Source: Acinetobacter sp. Marseille-Q1618
Lineage (GTDB): Bacteria > Pseudomonadota > Gammaproteobacteria > Pseudomonadales > Moraxellaceae
NCBI RefSeq assembly: GCF_902809855.1
Contig: NZ_CADDWJ010000004.1
Coordinates: 113,898-177,897, forward strand
Direction: 5' to 3'
DNA: 64,000 nt
Part shown: one piece after another, positions 36,400 to 45,439 of the stretch
Layout of the letters: the number at the start of each line of letters is the position of its first letter
How positions within the stretch are numbered: position 1 is the first letter of the stretch
The notes under the pieces: model-generated
Told to the model about the DNA's origin: nothing
Database searches by the model: none
The model's input: only the letters and a program-made list of their open reading frames with translations
Made by a program: the position numbers and the translations under genes

Positions 36400-36926
36400 T
36401 CAGATATTTCCATTTCCTGTCTTGGGCGATTGAAGATATACTGTGATAACATATAATTCATATCAGAAATTAATATTTCTTCTTCAACTGCCAACTCTAT
36501 GGCTTGCTTAATTTTATTAGGAGTTACTTCATGTTCTTCAAAATTATTCTCATCATTAGTGATTTTAATTAGATGAAAAAGTGCTTTAAATGTAAATAAG
36601 CTATCTAACTTATATTTATTAAAATTGCTATCCGAGCTTTTTTCAATAAACGTAGAGATAGAATTAAAATAATTTGGAAATCTCTTTAATGTTTCATTCA
36701 ATGATCCAATACGCATAACAAGTAGTTTAGGGTGTGGAACAGTTCTACTCAATTCTAAGTCAGTCAGTGATAAATAAATACAAGTAGTGTCGATTGAAAC
36801 TTGTCCTAATATTAAACTTGAATTAATTCCTCTAATTAATACAAAATCTTCTGCTCTGACTAATTGTTTAAAATCTTCTACAGTATGTAATACTTCAAAC
36901 ATGTTAATTTTCCTTGACATGAACAC
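36396..36926 (-). CDS. 176-aa protein of unknown function
   Basis: Not recognised. Mixed alpha/beta in the first half (DFVLIRGINSSLILGQVSI), helical and acidic toward the end. Overlaps the gene before by 23 bases and the gene after by four. The overlaps imply translational coupling and a shared role within this four-gene set. Confidence 0.55.
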   Translation of the reverse strand: MFMSRKINMFEVLHTVEDFKQLVRAEDFVLIRGINSSLILGQVSIDTTCIYLSLTDLELSRTVPHPKLLVMRIGSLNETLKRFPNYFNSISTFIEKSSDSNFNKYKLDSLFTFKALFHLIKITNDENNFEEHEVTPNKIKQAIELAVEEEILISDMNYMLSQYIFNRPRQEMEISE

Positions 36927-37416
36927 AATAATTATCTAAATAATTGAATTTCATCAAATCACTAATAGGATAATTATTTTCAATAATTAATGATAAAATA
37001 TTTAGGATCTGAATAAGTGTATATTCATAATATGATTGACTAGGCGTAAATTTAATTTTAACAATATGATCATTTAAATTATTTAATAAAACATTAATTT
37101 TAGAGTCCTTGTAATTTAATAAATCTTGACATTTATAATTAATTAACTCTTGCTTTAAATCATTAATAAATTTTATATTTAAGAGTGATTCATTAAAAAA
37201 CAAGGAAATGGGTTCTGGTATTGATAAATTAGGTTCTATGGAATTATTGCACCTAAGTAATCTAAATTTATTTTGACTAAAGAATGTCTCATAATCAATA
37301 TAGTTCAATTTTATTATATCTGAATGAGATATAATATATTGCTTATACTCTAGGGCTGATAATCCAACTATAAAATTCTTAACAAATAAATTTGAATGTA
37401 CTTCATTCATTACCAA
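36904..37416 (-). CDS. 170-aa protein of unknown function
   Basis: Not recognised. Soluble, helical, rich in Leu/Asn/Ile. Overlaps both neighbours (seven bases with the gene before, 23 with the gene after). An ATG two codons in (MNEVHSNLF) may be the real start. Confidence 0.5.
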   Translation of the reverse strand: MVMNEVHSNLFVKNFIVGLSALEYKQYIISHSDIIKLNYIDYETFFSQNKFRLLRCNNSIEPNLSIPEPISLFFNESLLNIKFINDLKQELINYKCQDLLNYKDSKINVLLNNLNDHIVKIKFTPSQSYYEYTLIQILNILSLIIENNYPISDLMKFNYLDNYCVHVKEN

Positions 37417-38081
37417 AATAATTCCATAGAGTTTGATAACATTAGGCTTTGTTCATTTTCATTACAAATCCAGTTTTCGAGAAAATGTGTATCTTTAAAT
37501 GCATTCAAATAAAGATTTTTCATTGTAATATTCGGTACTGAGGCATTGTCATAAAATGATTTTGCCATAATTACAGCGAAACTTATAATTTCTTTTAAAC
37601 TGTATCTATTGTAAATCTCATTAGGAAAGTAGGTTTGTACTATGATTCCAATTAAAAGCTCAAAATTACTTGGTGAATAAATATCTTTAGAATTTAAAAA
37701 TTCTGCCAAACTGACCTTTTCATCTTTCAAAAACTCAAAGTCATCACCTAAATTAAAAAGATCTTGATCTTTTTCCGTAGATATAGTCTTGTAAACTTCA
37801 TTTTCTTCAAAATCAACGAAACAGGAAATTTCAAACCATTCATTTAAGCTTTTATGTAAAAATGTAGTAATTGATATTACATTGTTGTTTTCTAAACTAA
37901 TTACATATCCTCGCTTAACATCCCCTTTGGTAAGGAATTGATTTTCTGCATTTTTAGAAACACATGATAATATTTCTAAAATACTTTCTTTTAAATCTGT
38001 GCTTGATTGTATATTCCGAATTTTTGTACCTAAATTGTCAGATCCGACAAACATAGCTGAGTTAGTGCTTGTAGTAATCAT
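37410..38081 (-). CDS. 223-aa protein of unknown function, first gene of a four-gene set
   Basis: Not recognised. A beta-rich N-terminal part (RGYVISLENNNVISITTFL) and a helical C-terminal part (KEIISFAVIMAKSFYDN). A 56-base gap separates it from the gene before, so it probably has its own promoter near 38100. The following three genes overlap in series. Confidence 0.55.
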   Translation of the reverse strand: MITTSTNSAMFVGSDNLGTKIRNIQSSTDLKESILEILSCVSKNAENQFLTKGDVKRGYVISLENNNVISITTFLHKSLNEWFEISCFVDFEENEVYKTISTEKDQDLFNLGDDFEFLKDEKVSLAEFLNSKDIYSPSNFELLIGIIVQTYFPNEIYNRYSLKEIISFAVIMAKSFYDNASVPNITMKNLYLNAFKDTHFLENWICNENEQSLMLSNSMELFW

Positions 38082-38137
38082 AGCCAGATACTCAATTAAA
38101 TTTTATACTCTTATCGTATTTTAAAAAATTTAAAGTG

Positions 38138-38566
38138 TCAATTTTTAAAAATAATATTTGGGGGATAATGGCGATAGATAAGATGCATTTGTTTATGATA
38201 TTTTTGGACAATGACTTTTAGCCAATAGATGAAAAAGGGTGCAATTGAACTAAATGAAATTTTAGATAGGGCATCTGTAGCTCTGACACTTACTGGTCTT
38301 GATATCTTATTAAGATTATTTACATCAAACCTAAACAATGGATTTGTTTGTAGTTTTTCTTCTCTATTATAGTAATAGTAGAATTCTGATTCACTAAAAT
38401 AACAAATCAAGGGATATAAATATTCAGCAGCATCATTAGATCCAAAAGTGTTTGCGTAGTACTCAAAAGTATTATTCTCGCAGAATTTATCACAATAACT
38501 TTGTATCAATATTTGTAGCTGACTATTTGTATTATTAATTTTACTCAGTTTATTCATCTTATTCAT
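38138..38566 (-). CDS. 142-aa protein of unknown function
   Basis: Not recognised. Helical, Tyr/Asn-rich, with a basic aromatic end (YHKQMHLIYRHYPPNII). The start overlaps the stop of the 1260-aa gene by four bases, so it is coupled to that protein and may be its partner. Confidence 0.55.
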   Translation of the reverse strand: MNKMNKLSKINNTNSQLQILIQSYCDKFCENNTFEYYANTFGSNDAAEYLYPLICYFSESEFYYYYNREEKLQTNPLFRFDVNNLNKISRPVSVRATDALSKISFSSIAPFFIYWLKVIVQKYHKQMHLIYRHYPPNIIFKN

Positions 38567-41500
38567 CCCATAGAAGGAGCATGATTTTCATTTTGAGATT
38601 GCTTCAAATGCTTTTGAAGTTTTTGTTCATGGAGGTATTCTCGAATTTTATCAAAAACAACCTCGTAACCTTTTAATATTTCATGCCTTTCCACACCAGA
38701 TGGTACTATACCCTTTCTATTTCCTTTGGGATCTTCCATACATTGCACAATATAACCCATTTTTACATTACGCTCTTTAAATAGATCTGTTATAAAGGCT
38801 TCTCCACATCTAGCAAACTTTTCACATGGTCTTGACCAATATGAATTCTCTTTTAAATCCATTCGCCTAGCTTCATTAGAGAAATTATTTTTGTTAAAAA
38901 TTAGATCTATATTGAAATCAGGTGAAACTTTTTTTGTTTTAGACATTGTATAAAATTGATCTGTATAATCTATAAAGCCTTTCAAAGTAATATATTTAGG
39001 TTCAGTATATACAGTAAACTTATCGTTTTTTAAGATATTAATAACATCTGGAATAATTTTCTTTTGAATATTTTGAAATACTAAAGTATGTATATCTTTC
39101 TCAAGCTGTTTAACCACTTTATGCATTCTTAAATGCAAAAGTATATTTTTTTCTGATTCAAATAAAACACTATTTCTAGGAAGACGGTTATATTCTTCTG
39201 TTATTGGGTTAGAAATGGTATAACTACCAAACGGTATATTCTCTTTATTTAAGTCATTATTGGTTCTACGATATACTCCTGCTACATTTGTTCTATTTAA
39301 ACCTAATGAACTTGTAAACATTGTTGTATTTAAATGATGCTTAAAATCTAAATCTTTTACCTTTTCTACTGTATTTACTTTCTTAGTCACCAAGTCATTT
39401 ATTAAATTGGCAATCCTATCTTGTCCACTGTTTTTAAGTGCATTAACAATTTGATCTTTAAGCTTAAATATTCTGGTTTGAGTATCGCTAATAATCTCAT
39501 CAAATTTAGATTTAATCAGTTCTACACCTTCATTTGAAAAGATTTCATCTGATTGCATTTTTCCATTAAGTTTTAATTGCAAATCATAAAAGGACTTAAG
39601 AATTGGATTATTATCTATTACAACATGGCTTTGCTTATAATCTACATCTGTCATTAATTCTGTTAAAAAGTAGTTTCTTTCTACTAAGTTTATATTTCCT
39701 GATTTATATATTAGTTTCTTTAAATCATCTTTACATTGTTCAGCCATAAAATGATCTAGACCATGAAACCATTCATGTGCTACTGCCCCTGCTCCATGCT
39801 TTTTAGTTAAGTTGAATATTTTACTGTTAGATTCATAATGTGCTGCTGCCCCCTTCCCTGCTTTTCCTCTAGCACCAAAAGCAATGGCTAATTCACCTCC
39901 GAGAGATATGTCTTTTAACTCAATATTTAAGGCTTTTGTTAATTCATTTAAACCATCGTAAGAGATATTTAATAGCTCTTGCCTTTCATTTTGAGTTACC
40001 CAATTTCCAAATTGGACTGCCCGAAAGCCAATATCTTCCCCATACTGCTCTATTGATATATCTTTATCGCCTCTAAAATTCTGCGAATGTTGATGCGTTA
40101 AATCCTGCAAAATTTCTGGATATCGTAAATCCAACCGATCAACTTGATCAGCTTTAATTATTATTCTTAATTCCCTTTCAAATTTGGTACTTGCATTGAG
40201 ATTTTCACTTTCATTTTCTCGATCTTCATTTGAAACTTTCAAATCATTATCAATTTTAAAATTACTGTCGTTGAGTAACCTAAATAATTGTAATCTATAT
40301 GATAAAAAGCTTATCTTTTCACGATCAAGTTCACTATAAGGTAAAATTTCATTCTGAGAAATGAGTTTTTTAACGGCTTTATGGGCTTGATCTTGCAATA
40401 GTTGAACTTCGCCCAATAGCATATTTAAGAATCCATCTGCACCTGTCACTTCCTGCGATCGTTCAAATACGTGATGTAAATTTTTATAATCTGGTAAATC
40501 AAATTTTCTTAATCTATTTTGTTCCGAAATTCTACCTCCTGTCTTAGAATATTCAATGAACTGGCTTAAAAATAAATCTCCAATTTCAGGGTTAAATTTA
40601 TTTAGTAACCCTTTATATATAGTTGCCCGTATATTCTGTAGTTCTTCTAATAGCTTATAAAATGGTGAACCTCTCGTTTTTGTTCCATAGATGATATTTG
40701 AGATATTCTTATTAGATGTATCACTATTGCTAAGATCAGAGTTTAATTCATCAAATTGAAATTGTAGTGGATGTTGAGCATCAAGTTTAACAACATTATA
40801 GTAATCAATTAATTTATTAGGAATTTGCGAGATAGGATATCTCTCATGATTATCAATACCTTCATGAACTATCTCCTTAATATGACCAATAAACCTAGTG
40901 TAATCTTTCAAATAATCAATAACATCTGATTGATGTTTACTTTCAATATATTTTAAACTTAATCTGTTCGGTAATAAGTTATAAATTGATTGGCTCAAAA
41001 AAAATAATTCATTTGACTTATCTATTAGTTCTGGTTTGGTTTCTTTATTAAAGTTCCAAATATTTGTTTTTTTAAATTTATCAATCAATAAATCATAGTT
41101 TTGATCTCGACCACTTTCTATTTCGCTACGAATATCTTCAATACTTTTGACATAAAGGTGTTTTTTTGCTCCGTATACTACTTCACCAAAGTCTTCGATA
41201 CGTTCATTATTAATAGATTGTTTTTCCGGTTCTTTCTGAACAACATACTCACTAATATCCTCTGAAATTAACTCACTTTTGTTTTGATTAACATCATTAT
41301 TTATATTTAAAGATTCATCTTCGACTTGATACGGTTTGATGACTTCGGTATTAAGTCTATTGCTATTGTTGTAAAAAGTTAAATTTCCAATTACATCATC
41401 ATAATACTGTTTTATATATTCACTTTTCTCAATATTTAAAATATGTATTTTTAAATCTTCTAATTCTGGAGTCAATCCTAGAATGATATGATTTTTCAAC

Positions 41501-42345
41501 ATAAAAGAGTTAAGATCGGAAAATAATTCTTTGACTTTTTCCTCTGATAAATTTTCATTATATGAAATAAATTTACTAAAATTTTGCTCTAATTCTACAT
41601 TGGCATTTTGTACTTTTACAGCAAGATTCCATCCAATTGGCGAGTACTCTAGTAATTCTGGTACTCCTTTAATCTTATCTATAATAAGCATCGATTCATT
41701 TTTCAAAGCCATTACAGGTAAAGATAATTCAAGTGATACAGGTTGAATCTTATCTAAAGGAATGCCTAAATCTATCAATCGATCTTTATTCGCAGTAATT
41801 ACCCCCAAAATTGAACTGTCGTACCCATATTTCATAAGCTCTGTTACAGGTAAAGGGTTTTCAAAACCTAAATCTATGAATTTTTCATTTTTAACAGTAT
41901 CAAATTCATGTAATTGTAAAAATAAATCATCCGTTTTATTTATATTAAAAAGTTTATTTTGATATTCAGAATCTACTTTCCAATAACCCTTTTCATAACT
42001 TTGTATTTTTGCGAAATCAATCCATTCTTCCTTTTCAATACTAAATTTTGCTAATGCTTCATCAGGTTCAATATCAATTATATGATTGTTAGTTACAGGT
42101 AAAAAATTTACAAAGTCTTTGGGTTGAATTTTTTCATCAGTCTTAACGTACTTTGGTGTGCCATCGGCTGAATTAACACGGTTATATCCAATTTTTTTTA
42201 GTTGATTTTCTAGTTCATTTACCGATATATTTTTTTGAAGAAGTCCATTGTCTTCTATATTTATTATAGCCAATTTTGGACGATATGATGTAGCGTTTCG
42301 ATATCCAAGTTTTAACCCAAATTCTTTTAAACTTAACCACTTCAT
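38563..42345 (-). CDS. 1260-aa protein with LPD1/zincin-like domain
   Basis: At about residues 820-875 it reads GGELAIAFGARGKAGKGAAA, then a NLTKKHGAGAVAHEWFHGLD block. This matches the large polyvalent protein domain LPD1, with a metallopeptidase-type HEWFH motif. Such domains occur in giant multi-domain proteins of conjugative elements and phages that are thought to enter the recipient with the DNA. The rest is unrecognised: an N-terminal short repeat-like region and a long helical middle. Two perfect palindromes lie within 80 bases upstream. A processing or anti-defence role in the recipient is inference. Confidence 0.65.
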   Translation of the reverse strand: MKWLSLKEFGLKLGYRNATSYRPKLAIINIEDNGLLQKNISVNELENQLKKIGYNRVNSADGTPKYVKTDEKIQPKDFVNFLPVTNNHIIDIEPDEALAKFSIEKEEWIDFAKIQSYEKGYWKVDSEYQNKLFNINKTDDLFLQLHEFDTVKNEKFIDLGFENPLPVTELMKYGYDSSILGVITANKDRLIDLGIPLDKIQPVSLELSLPVMALKNESMLIIDKIKGVPELLEYSPIGWNLAVKVQNANVELEQNFSKFISYNENLSEEKVKELFSDLNSFMLKNHIILGLTPELEDLKIHILNIEKSEYIKQYYDDVIGNLTFYNNSNRLNTEVIKPYQVEDESLNINNDVNQNKSELISEDISEYVVQKEPEKQSINNERIEDFGEVVYGAKKHLYVKSIEDIRSEIESGRDQNYDLLIDKFKKTNIWNFNKETKPELIDKSNELFFLSQSIYNLLPNRLSLKYIESKHQSDVIDYLKDYTRFIGHIKEIVHEGIDNHERYPISQIPNKLIDYYNVVKLDAQHPLQFQFDELNSDLSNSDTSNKNISNIIYGTKTRGSPFYKLLEELQNIRATIYKGLLNKFNPEIGDLFLSQFIEYSKTGGRISEQNRLRKFDLPDYKNLHHVFERSQEVTGADGFLNMLLGEVQLLQDQAHKAVKKLISQNEILPYSELDREKISFLSYRLQLFRLLNDSNFKIDNDLKVSNEDRENESENLNASTKFERELRIIIKADQVDRLDLRYPEILQDLTHQHSQNFRGDKDISIEQYGEDIGFRAVQFGNWVTQNERQELLNISYDGLNELTKALNIELKDISLGGELAIAFGARGKAGKGAAAHYESNSKIFNLTKKHGAGAVAHEWFHGLDHFMAEQCKDDLKKLIYKSGNINLVERNYFLTELMTDVDYKQSHVVIDNNPILKSFYDLQLKLNGKMQSDEIFSNEGVELIKSKFDEIISDTQTRIFKLKDQIVNALKNSGQDRIANLINDLVTKKVNTVEKVKDLDFKHHLNTTMFTSSLGLNRTNVAGVYRRTNNDLNKENIPFGSYTISNPITEEYNRLPRNSVLFESEKNILLHLRMHKVVKQLEKDIHTLVFQNIQKKIIPDVINILKNDKFTVYTEPKYITLKGFIDYTDQFYTMSKTKKVSPDFNIDLIFNKNNFSNEARRMDLKENSYWSRPCEKFARCGEAFITDLFKERNVKMGYIVQCMEDPKGNRKGIVPSGVERHEILKGYEVVFDKIREYLHEQKLQKHLKQSQNENHAPSMG

Positions 42346-42356
42346 AAAGTCTCCAT

Positions 42357-42420
42357 GAAATCTTTCATATATGAAAGATTTCTTGATATTAAATTTTATA
42401 AACTTTCATATATGAAAGTT
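42357..42420. promoter_or_regulatory. Two perfect palindromes upstream of the LPD1 protein gene
   Basis: 42357-42382 is a perfect 26-base palindrome with core CTTTCATATATGAAAG. 42401-42420 is AACTTTCATATATGAAAGTT, perfect over 20 bases. Centres are 41 bases apart, close to four helical turns. They fill the only gap before the 1260-aa gene, so they must overlap its promoter. The same core lies upstream of parA. Confidence 0.75.
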
Positions 42421-42421
42421 A

Positions 42422-43552
42422 TTAGTCTTTAGATGTTCCTGCTAATGGTTTTTTATTTAATCCATTAACCTTATTGTTTTCATTCGCTACCAATGCTGCT
42501 AGCATTGATTCAATTCTTTCATTTTGCTCATGCTTTTTTCCCATAAGCGCAAGTTCTAAAGCACCTTCTTTTAAAACTTCTATTACTACACCACGTTCTG
42601 TTTGTCCCACTAAAGTTTTATTCCAGTTCTGATATTCACTCCCATGACCTAAATATCTAGAAACCTGTTCTCGATATTGTTCTCGAATTGGTTTAACTTT
42701 TGCACCAGATTCAATACCTTCCGGATTTGAAGTATATTCAGATTGAATAGCCATCAATGAGTTCAAAGCAGGACTAATAAGTGCATCCTTTTCTAATTTT
42801 TTCCGAATATATTCTTGTCCACGTGGCGTATTCGCAGCTTCTTTAGATAACGGTGCATCTGGCAATCCAACCATATTATTAATAAAACTATTTTTTGCTA
42901 AGGCAAAATCATCTTTAGATGATGAATATTCAAATAAGGTAGAGGCTTGTAAGTTAGCTCCTTGCATGTCACCAACTGACAAACATAAGCCTGCTGCTGC
43001 TTGATCAGCAGTACAAAATCTTTGATGATGAATTTCCAAAGCATTCGCTTGTGCGTCTACTGGACTTTCAAATTTACCTGTACCTGCTGTTATGTTTTTA
43101 AAAACCATATTTGCACGAATTTTTTTATCCATTTCATCCGTTTCAGTTATTGTTCTACGTTCATTTAAAACCAAGCAAGGATTATAGCCTTGACCTGCAC
43201 TACTAAAGTTAAGTGCCGTATCCTTAATTCTTTCTGATTGTTTTACTGCTCCTATTGCATTGGCTGTAACTTTGGCTATTTCCATATCACCGTGAGCGAT
43301 ATTGGCAGCATTGGCAGCTTCTTGTTGAGTTTGAACGGCAATAGCTCCCAAAATAGTTTCTTTTTCTATTTGTAGTGCAGTACTTACAGACGAATCTAGC
43401 GTATTTAATCCAGTGGTGAAAGCTGTTTTAAGTTGGGTAAAACCCTTTTCAAAATCCGCTATCAATGTTGGACTATTTGCAGGAGGACAAACATAAGCTA
43501 CAACACTTGTACTGCTCAGTAGCGTAATTAACAATAATGTCTTTCTATTCAT
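42422..43552 (-). CDS. Exported TraW-like protein, paralog 3 (379-aa frame)
   Basis: The start at ATG 43552 is preferred to the GTG at 43561 because AGGTG is six bases before it. The signal peptide MNRKTLLLITLLSSTSVVAY is followed by a helical region, then the shared family block: AGQGYNPCLVLNER, HHQRFCTADQAAAGLCLS, GDMQGANL. IncI TraW proteins, as I recall them, have similar size and place in the transfer region; that name is tentative. Conserved cysteines make it a likely client of the TrbB-like protein. One base separates it from paralog 2. Confidence 0.6.
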   Translation of the reverse strand: MNRKTLLLITLLSSTSVVAYVCPPANSPTLIADFEKGFTQLKTAFTTGLNTLDSSVSTALQIEKETILGAIAVQTQQEAANAANIAHGDMEIAKVTANAIGAVKQSERIKDTALNFSSAGQGYNPCLVLNERRTITETDEMDKKIRANMVFKNITAGTGKFESPVDAQANALEIHHQRFCTADQAAAGLCLSVGDMQGANLQASTLFEYSSSKDDFALAKNSFINNMVGLPDAPLSKEAANTPRGQEYIRKKLEKDALISPALNSLMAIQSEYTSNPEGIESGAKVKPIREQYREQVSRYLGHGSEYQNWNKTLVGQTERGVVIEVLKEGALELALMGKKHEQNERIESMLAALVANENNKVNGLNKKPLAGTSKD

Positions 43553-43561
43553 TTTAATCAC

Positions 43562-44680
43562 CTAACGTCCAACAAGCGACCGATAATTTGCACCCAAACC
43601 TGATTTACTTTCTTCTGTGCTGATTAATAAAAGAGAGGCTAAATTACCCTCCATCCTCAATCCACGCTCATAATCTTCATTAAGCAACCAAATATTTGCA
43701 CCCTTTTGACGAGCCATTTCCACCAATAATCCACGTGTACTTTGATTTAACATTGTTGCTTGCCATTTTTTTGCTTCCTCACTTCCATAATATCTTCCAA
43801 TTACATCATTGATCATTTGATTAGGAGAGCGCATTTCACCTTTATCATTTTTGATTGTTTGTAGATTGGCAGCATCTATAGATGCTAATGAGTAAGCAGG
43901 AAATGCTTGTAAAGCTGTTTTTCTATTCAACTGAAATAAAAATTGTTGTCCACGTGGAGTCATACCTTTAGATGATGATACTGCTACATCTGGCGCACCT
44001 AAAATATTTCCTCTTAAACTACGTCTTGCTTCAGCTTCAAGACTATTTAGAGCTACAGGTTGAAAAAGTAAAGCACCATTGGTATCACCACCTGCTAATT
44101 TACTTTCAGTACACAGACCCATTTTCGATTCTTCCGATGTGCAAAATAATTCACGATGACGTTGAATTGTTTCTTTTTGAACTTGGTCTGAATTTGTTGC
44201 CAAACGTCCTGTTCCTGTACTGGTATTATTTACCAATTTTGCAGCAAGCTTTTGTGATTCTTCACTCCCTTTACTAAGTGTTGAATTTCCCAACATTACA
44301 TTACACGTATTGTAGCCTTGACCTGTTGACCCATAATCAAGAACAGTGTCAATTACTTTATCTTGCTGTTGAATTGCTTGAAAAGCTGTAGATAACGCTT
44401 GAGCAGCTGTTTTTCTTGCCTCTATTACTTGAGTTGCACCCGCACTAGATTGAGTAACTGTTACACCAATCGCAGAAGTTATATCCCTAGTATTGGTTTG
44501 AATTGAATTGATCAAACTAGCTTGTGTGGTAGCAAAATCAGTTGACATTTGAGTATTAAATGCTTGAACTTGAGCAAAGAAATATGGACTTACGGTTGCA
44601 TAAAGAACATCTGATGTAGCGTTAACGTTTGCAATAAACAATGATGAACATAATATGGCTAATAGTTTTATTTTATTCAT
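43562..44680 (-). CDS. Exported TraW-like protein, paralog 2 (372 aa)
   Basis: Signal peptide MNKIKLLAILCSSLFIANVNA. The same architecture as its neighbour: a helical coiled N-terminal half, then GQGYNTCNVMLGNS, RHRELFCTSEESKMGLC, GDTNGALLF, and a C-terminal TPRGQQFLFQLNRKTAL block that also occurs in paralog 3 (TPRGQEYIRKKLEKDAL). The two are clear tandem duplicates. Location in the envelope is expected to be periplasmic or outer-membrane associated. Four bases separate it from paralog 1. Confidence 0.6.
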   Translation of the reverse strand: MNKIKLLAILCSSLFIANVNATSDVLYATVSPYFFAQVQAFNTQMSTDFATTQASLINSIQTNTRDITSAIGVTVTQSSAGATQVIEARKTAAQALSTAFQAIQQQDKVIDTVLDYGSTGQGYNTCNVMLGNSTLSKGSEESQKLAAKLVNNTSTGTGRLATNSDQVQKETIQRHRELFCTSEESKMGLCTESKLAGGDTNGALLFQPVALNSLEAEARRSLRGNILGAPDVAVSSSKGMTPRGQQFLFQLNRKTALQAFPAYSLASIDAANLQTIKNDKGEMRSPNQMINDVIGRYYGSEEAKKWQATMLNQSTRGLLVEMARQKGANIWLLNEDYERGLRMEGNLASLLLISTEESKSGLGANYRSLVGR

Positions 44681-44684
44681 TTAA

Positions 44685-45428
44685 TCATTCTCCCCCTAGA
44701 AGTGTCAAAGGAGTTCGTTGCGTGACTTGGTTGCTTAATACATAGGCAGCCAAACTATTCGATGAGTTTGTATTTATATAATTAATTTGTTTTGCCATAC
44801 ACTCAGGTTTTGAACAAATATCTTGTGTTGAAAATCTTTTATCAACTAAATTTGCAATGTAATCTGTCGCTGCATTAAACGTATCATTCTGAAATTTTGA
44901 ATTATTAAAAATCAGTGCATAATTTGTATCCCCTGTTTGAATTCCATTCGGGACTACAGCACATAAACCCATATTGGCTTCACTTATTGTGCAGTAATTC
45001 TTGTGTCGTTCAACCATACCCAATTCTGCTTCTGCTTTATCACTCACATTCACTTTCATAAAATTTGAAACCATGTCACGTGCTAACATTGAAGCTTTCA
45101 AAATTTGGATTTTTTCTGCTTGTTGATTTGAAAAAACTTCACAAGTCGTGGTTTGACTACTTCCCAAACGACCTGCATCATCAACTATGAATTTTAGTAC
45201 ACGATCAGCCATATAGATCCCACCAATAGCAGTTGCTAAAGCTTGATTAGAACTCATTGCTGATTGTGCTTGTTGTTGTGCACTCACTGACTTCTGTTGA
45301 GTTAAAACACTGTAAGCCCCTTTAAGATCTTGGGTCATCTTAAAATACTGCTGTTCAGATTGAAGTGCATGAGTATTAACACTAATACTCAAAGAGCCTA
45401 TCAAAACTAAATTAAATAACTTGTTCAT
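44685..45428 (-). CDS. Exported TraW-like protein, shorter paralog 1 (247 aa)
   Basis: Signal peptide ending NTHA. It keeps the family cysteine pattern TTCEVFSNQ, ERHKNYCTISEANMGLC, GDTNYALIF. It lacks the C-terminal TPRGQ block and about 120 residues, so it is a shorter member. It carries an additional CSKPEC pair. The three paralogs in a row suggest a heteromeric structure in the periplasm. Confidence 0.6.
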   Translation of the reverse strand: MNKLFNLVLIGSLSISVNTHALQSEQQYFKMTQDLKGAYSVLTQQKSVSAQQQAQSAMSSNQALATAIGGIYMADRVLKFIVDDAGRLGSSQTTTCEVFSNQQAEKIQILKASMLARDMVSNFMKVNVSDKAEAELGMVERHKNYCTISEANMGLCAVVPNGIQTGDTNYALIFNNSKFQNDTFNAATDYIANLVDKRFSTQDICSKPECMAKQINYINTNSSNSLAAYVLSNQVTQRTPLTLLGGE

Positions 45429-45439
45429 AAGAACCCCCT

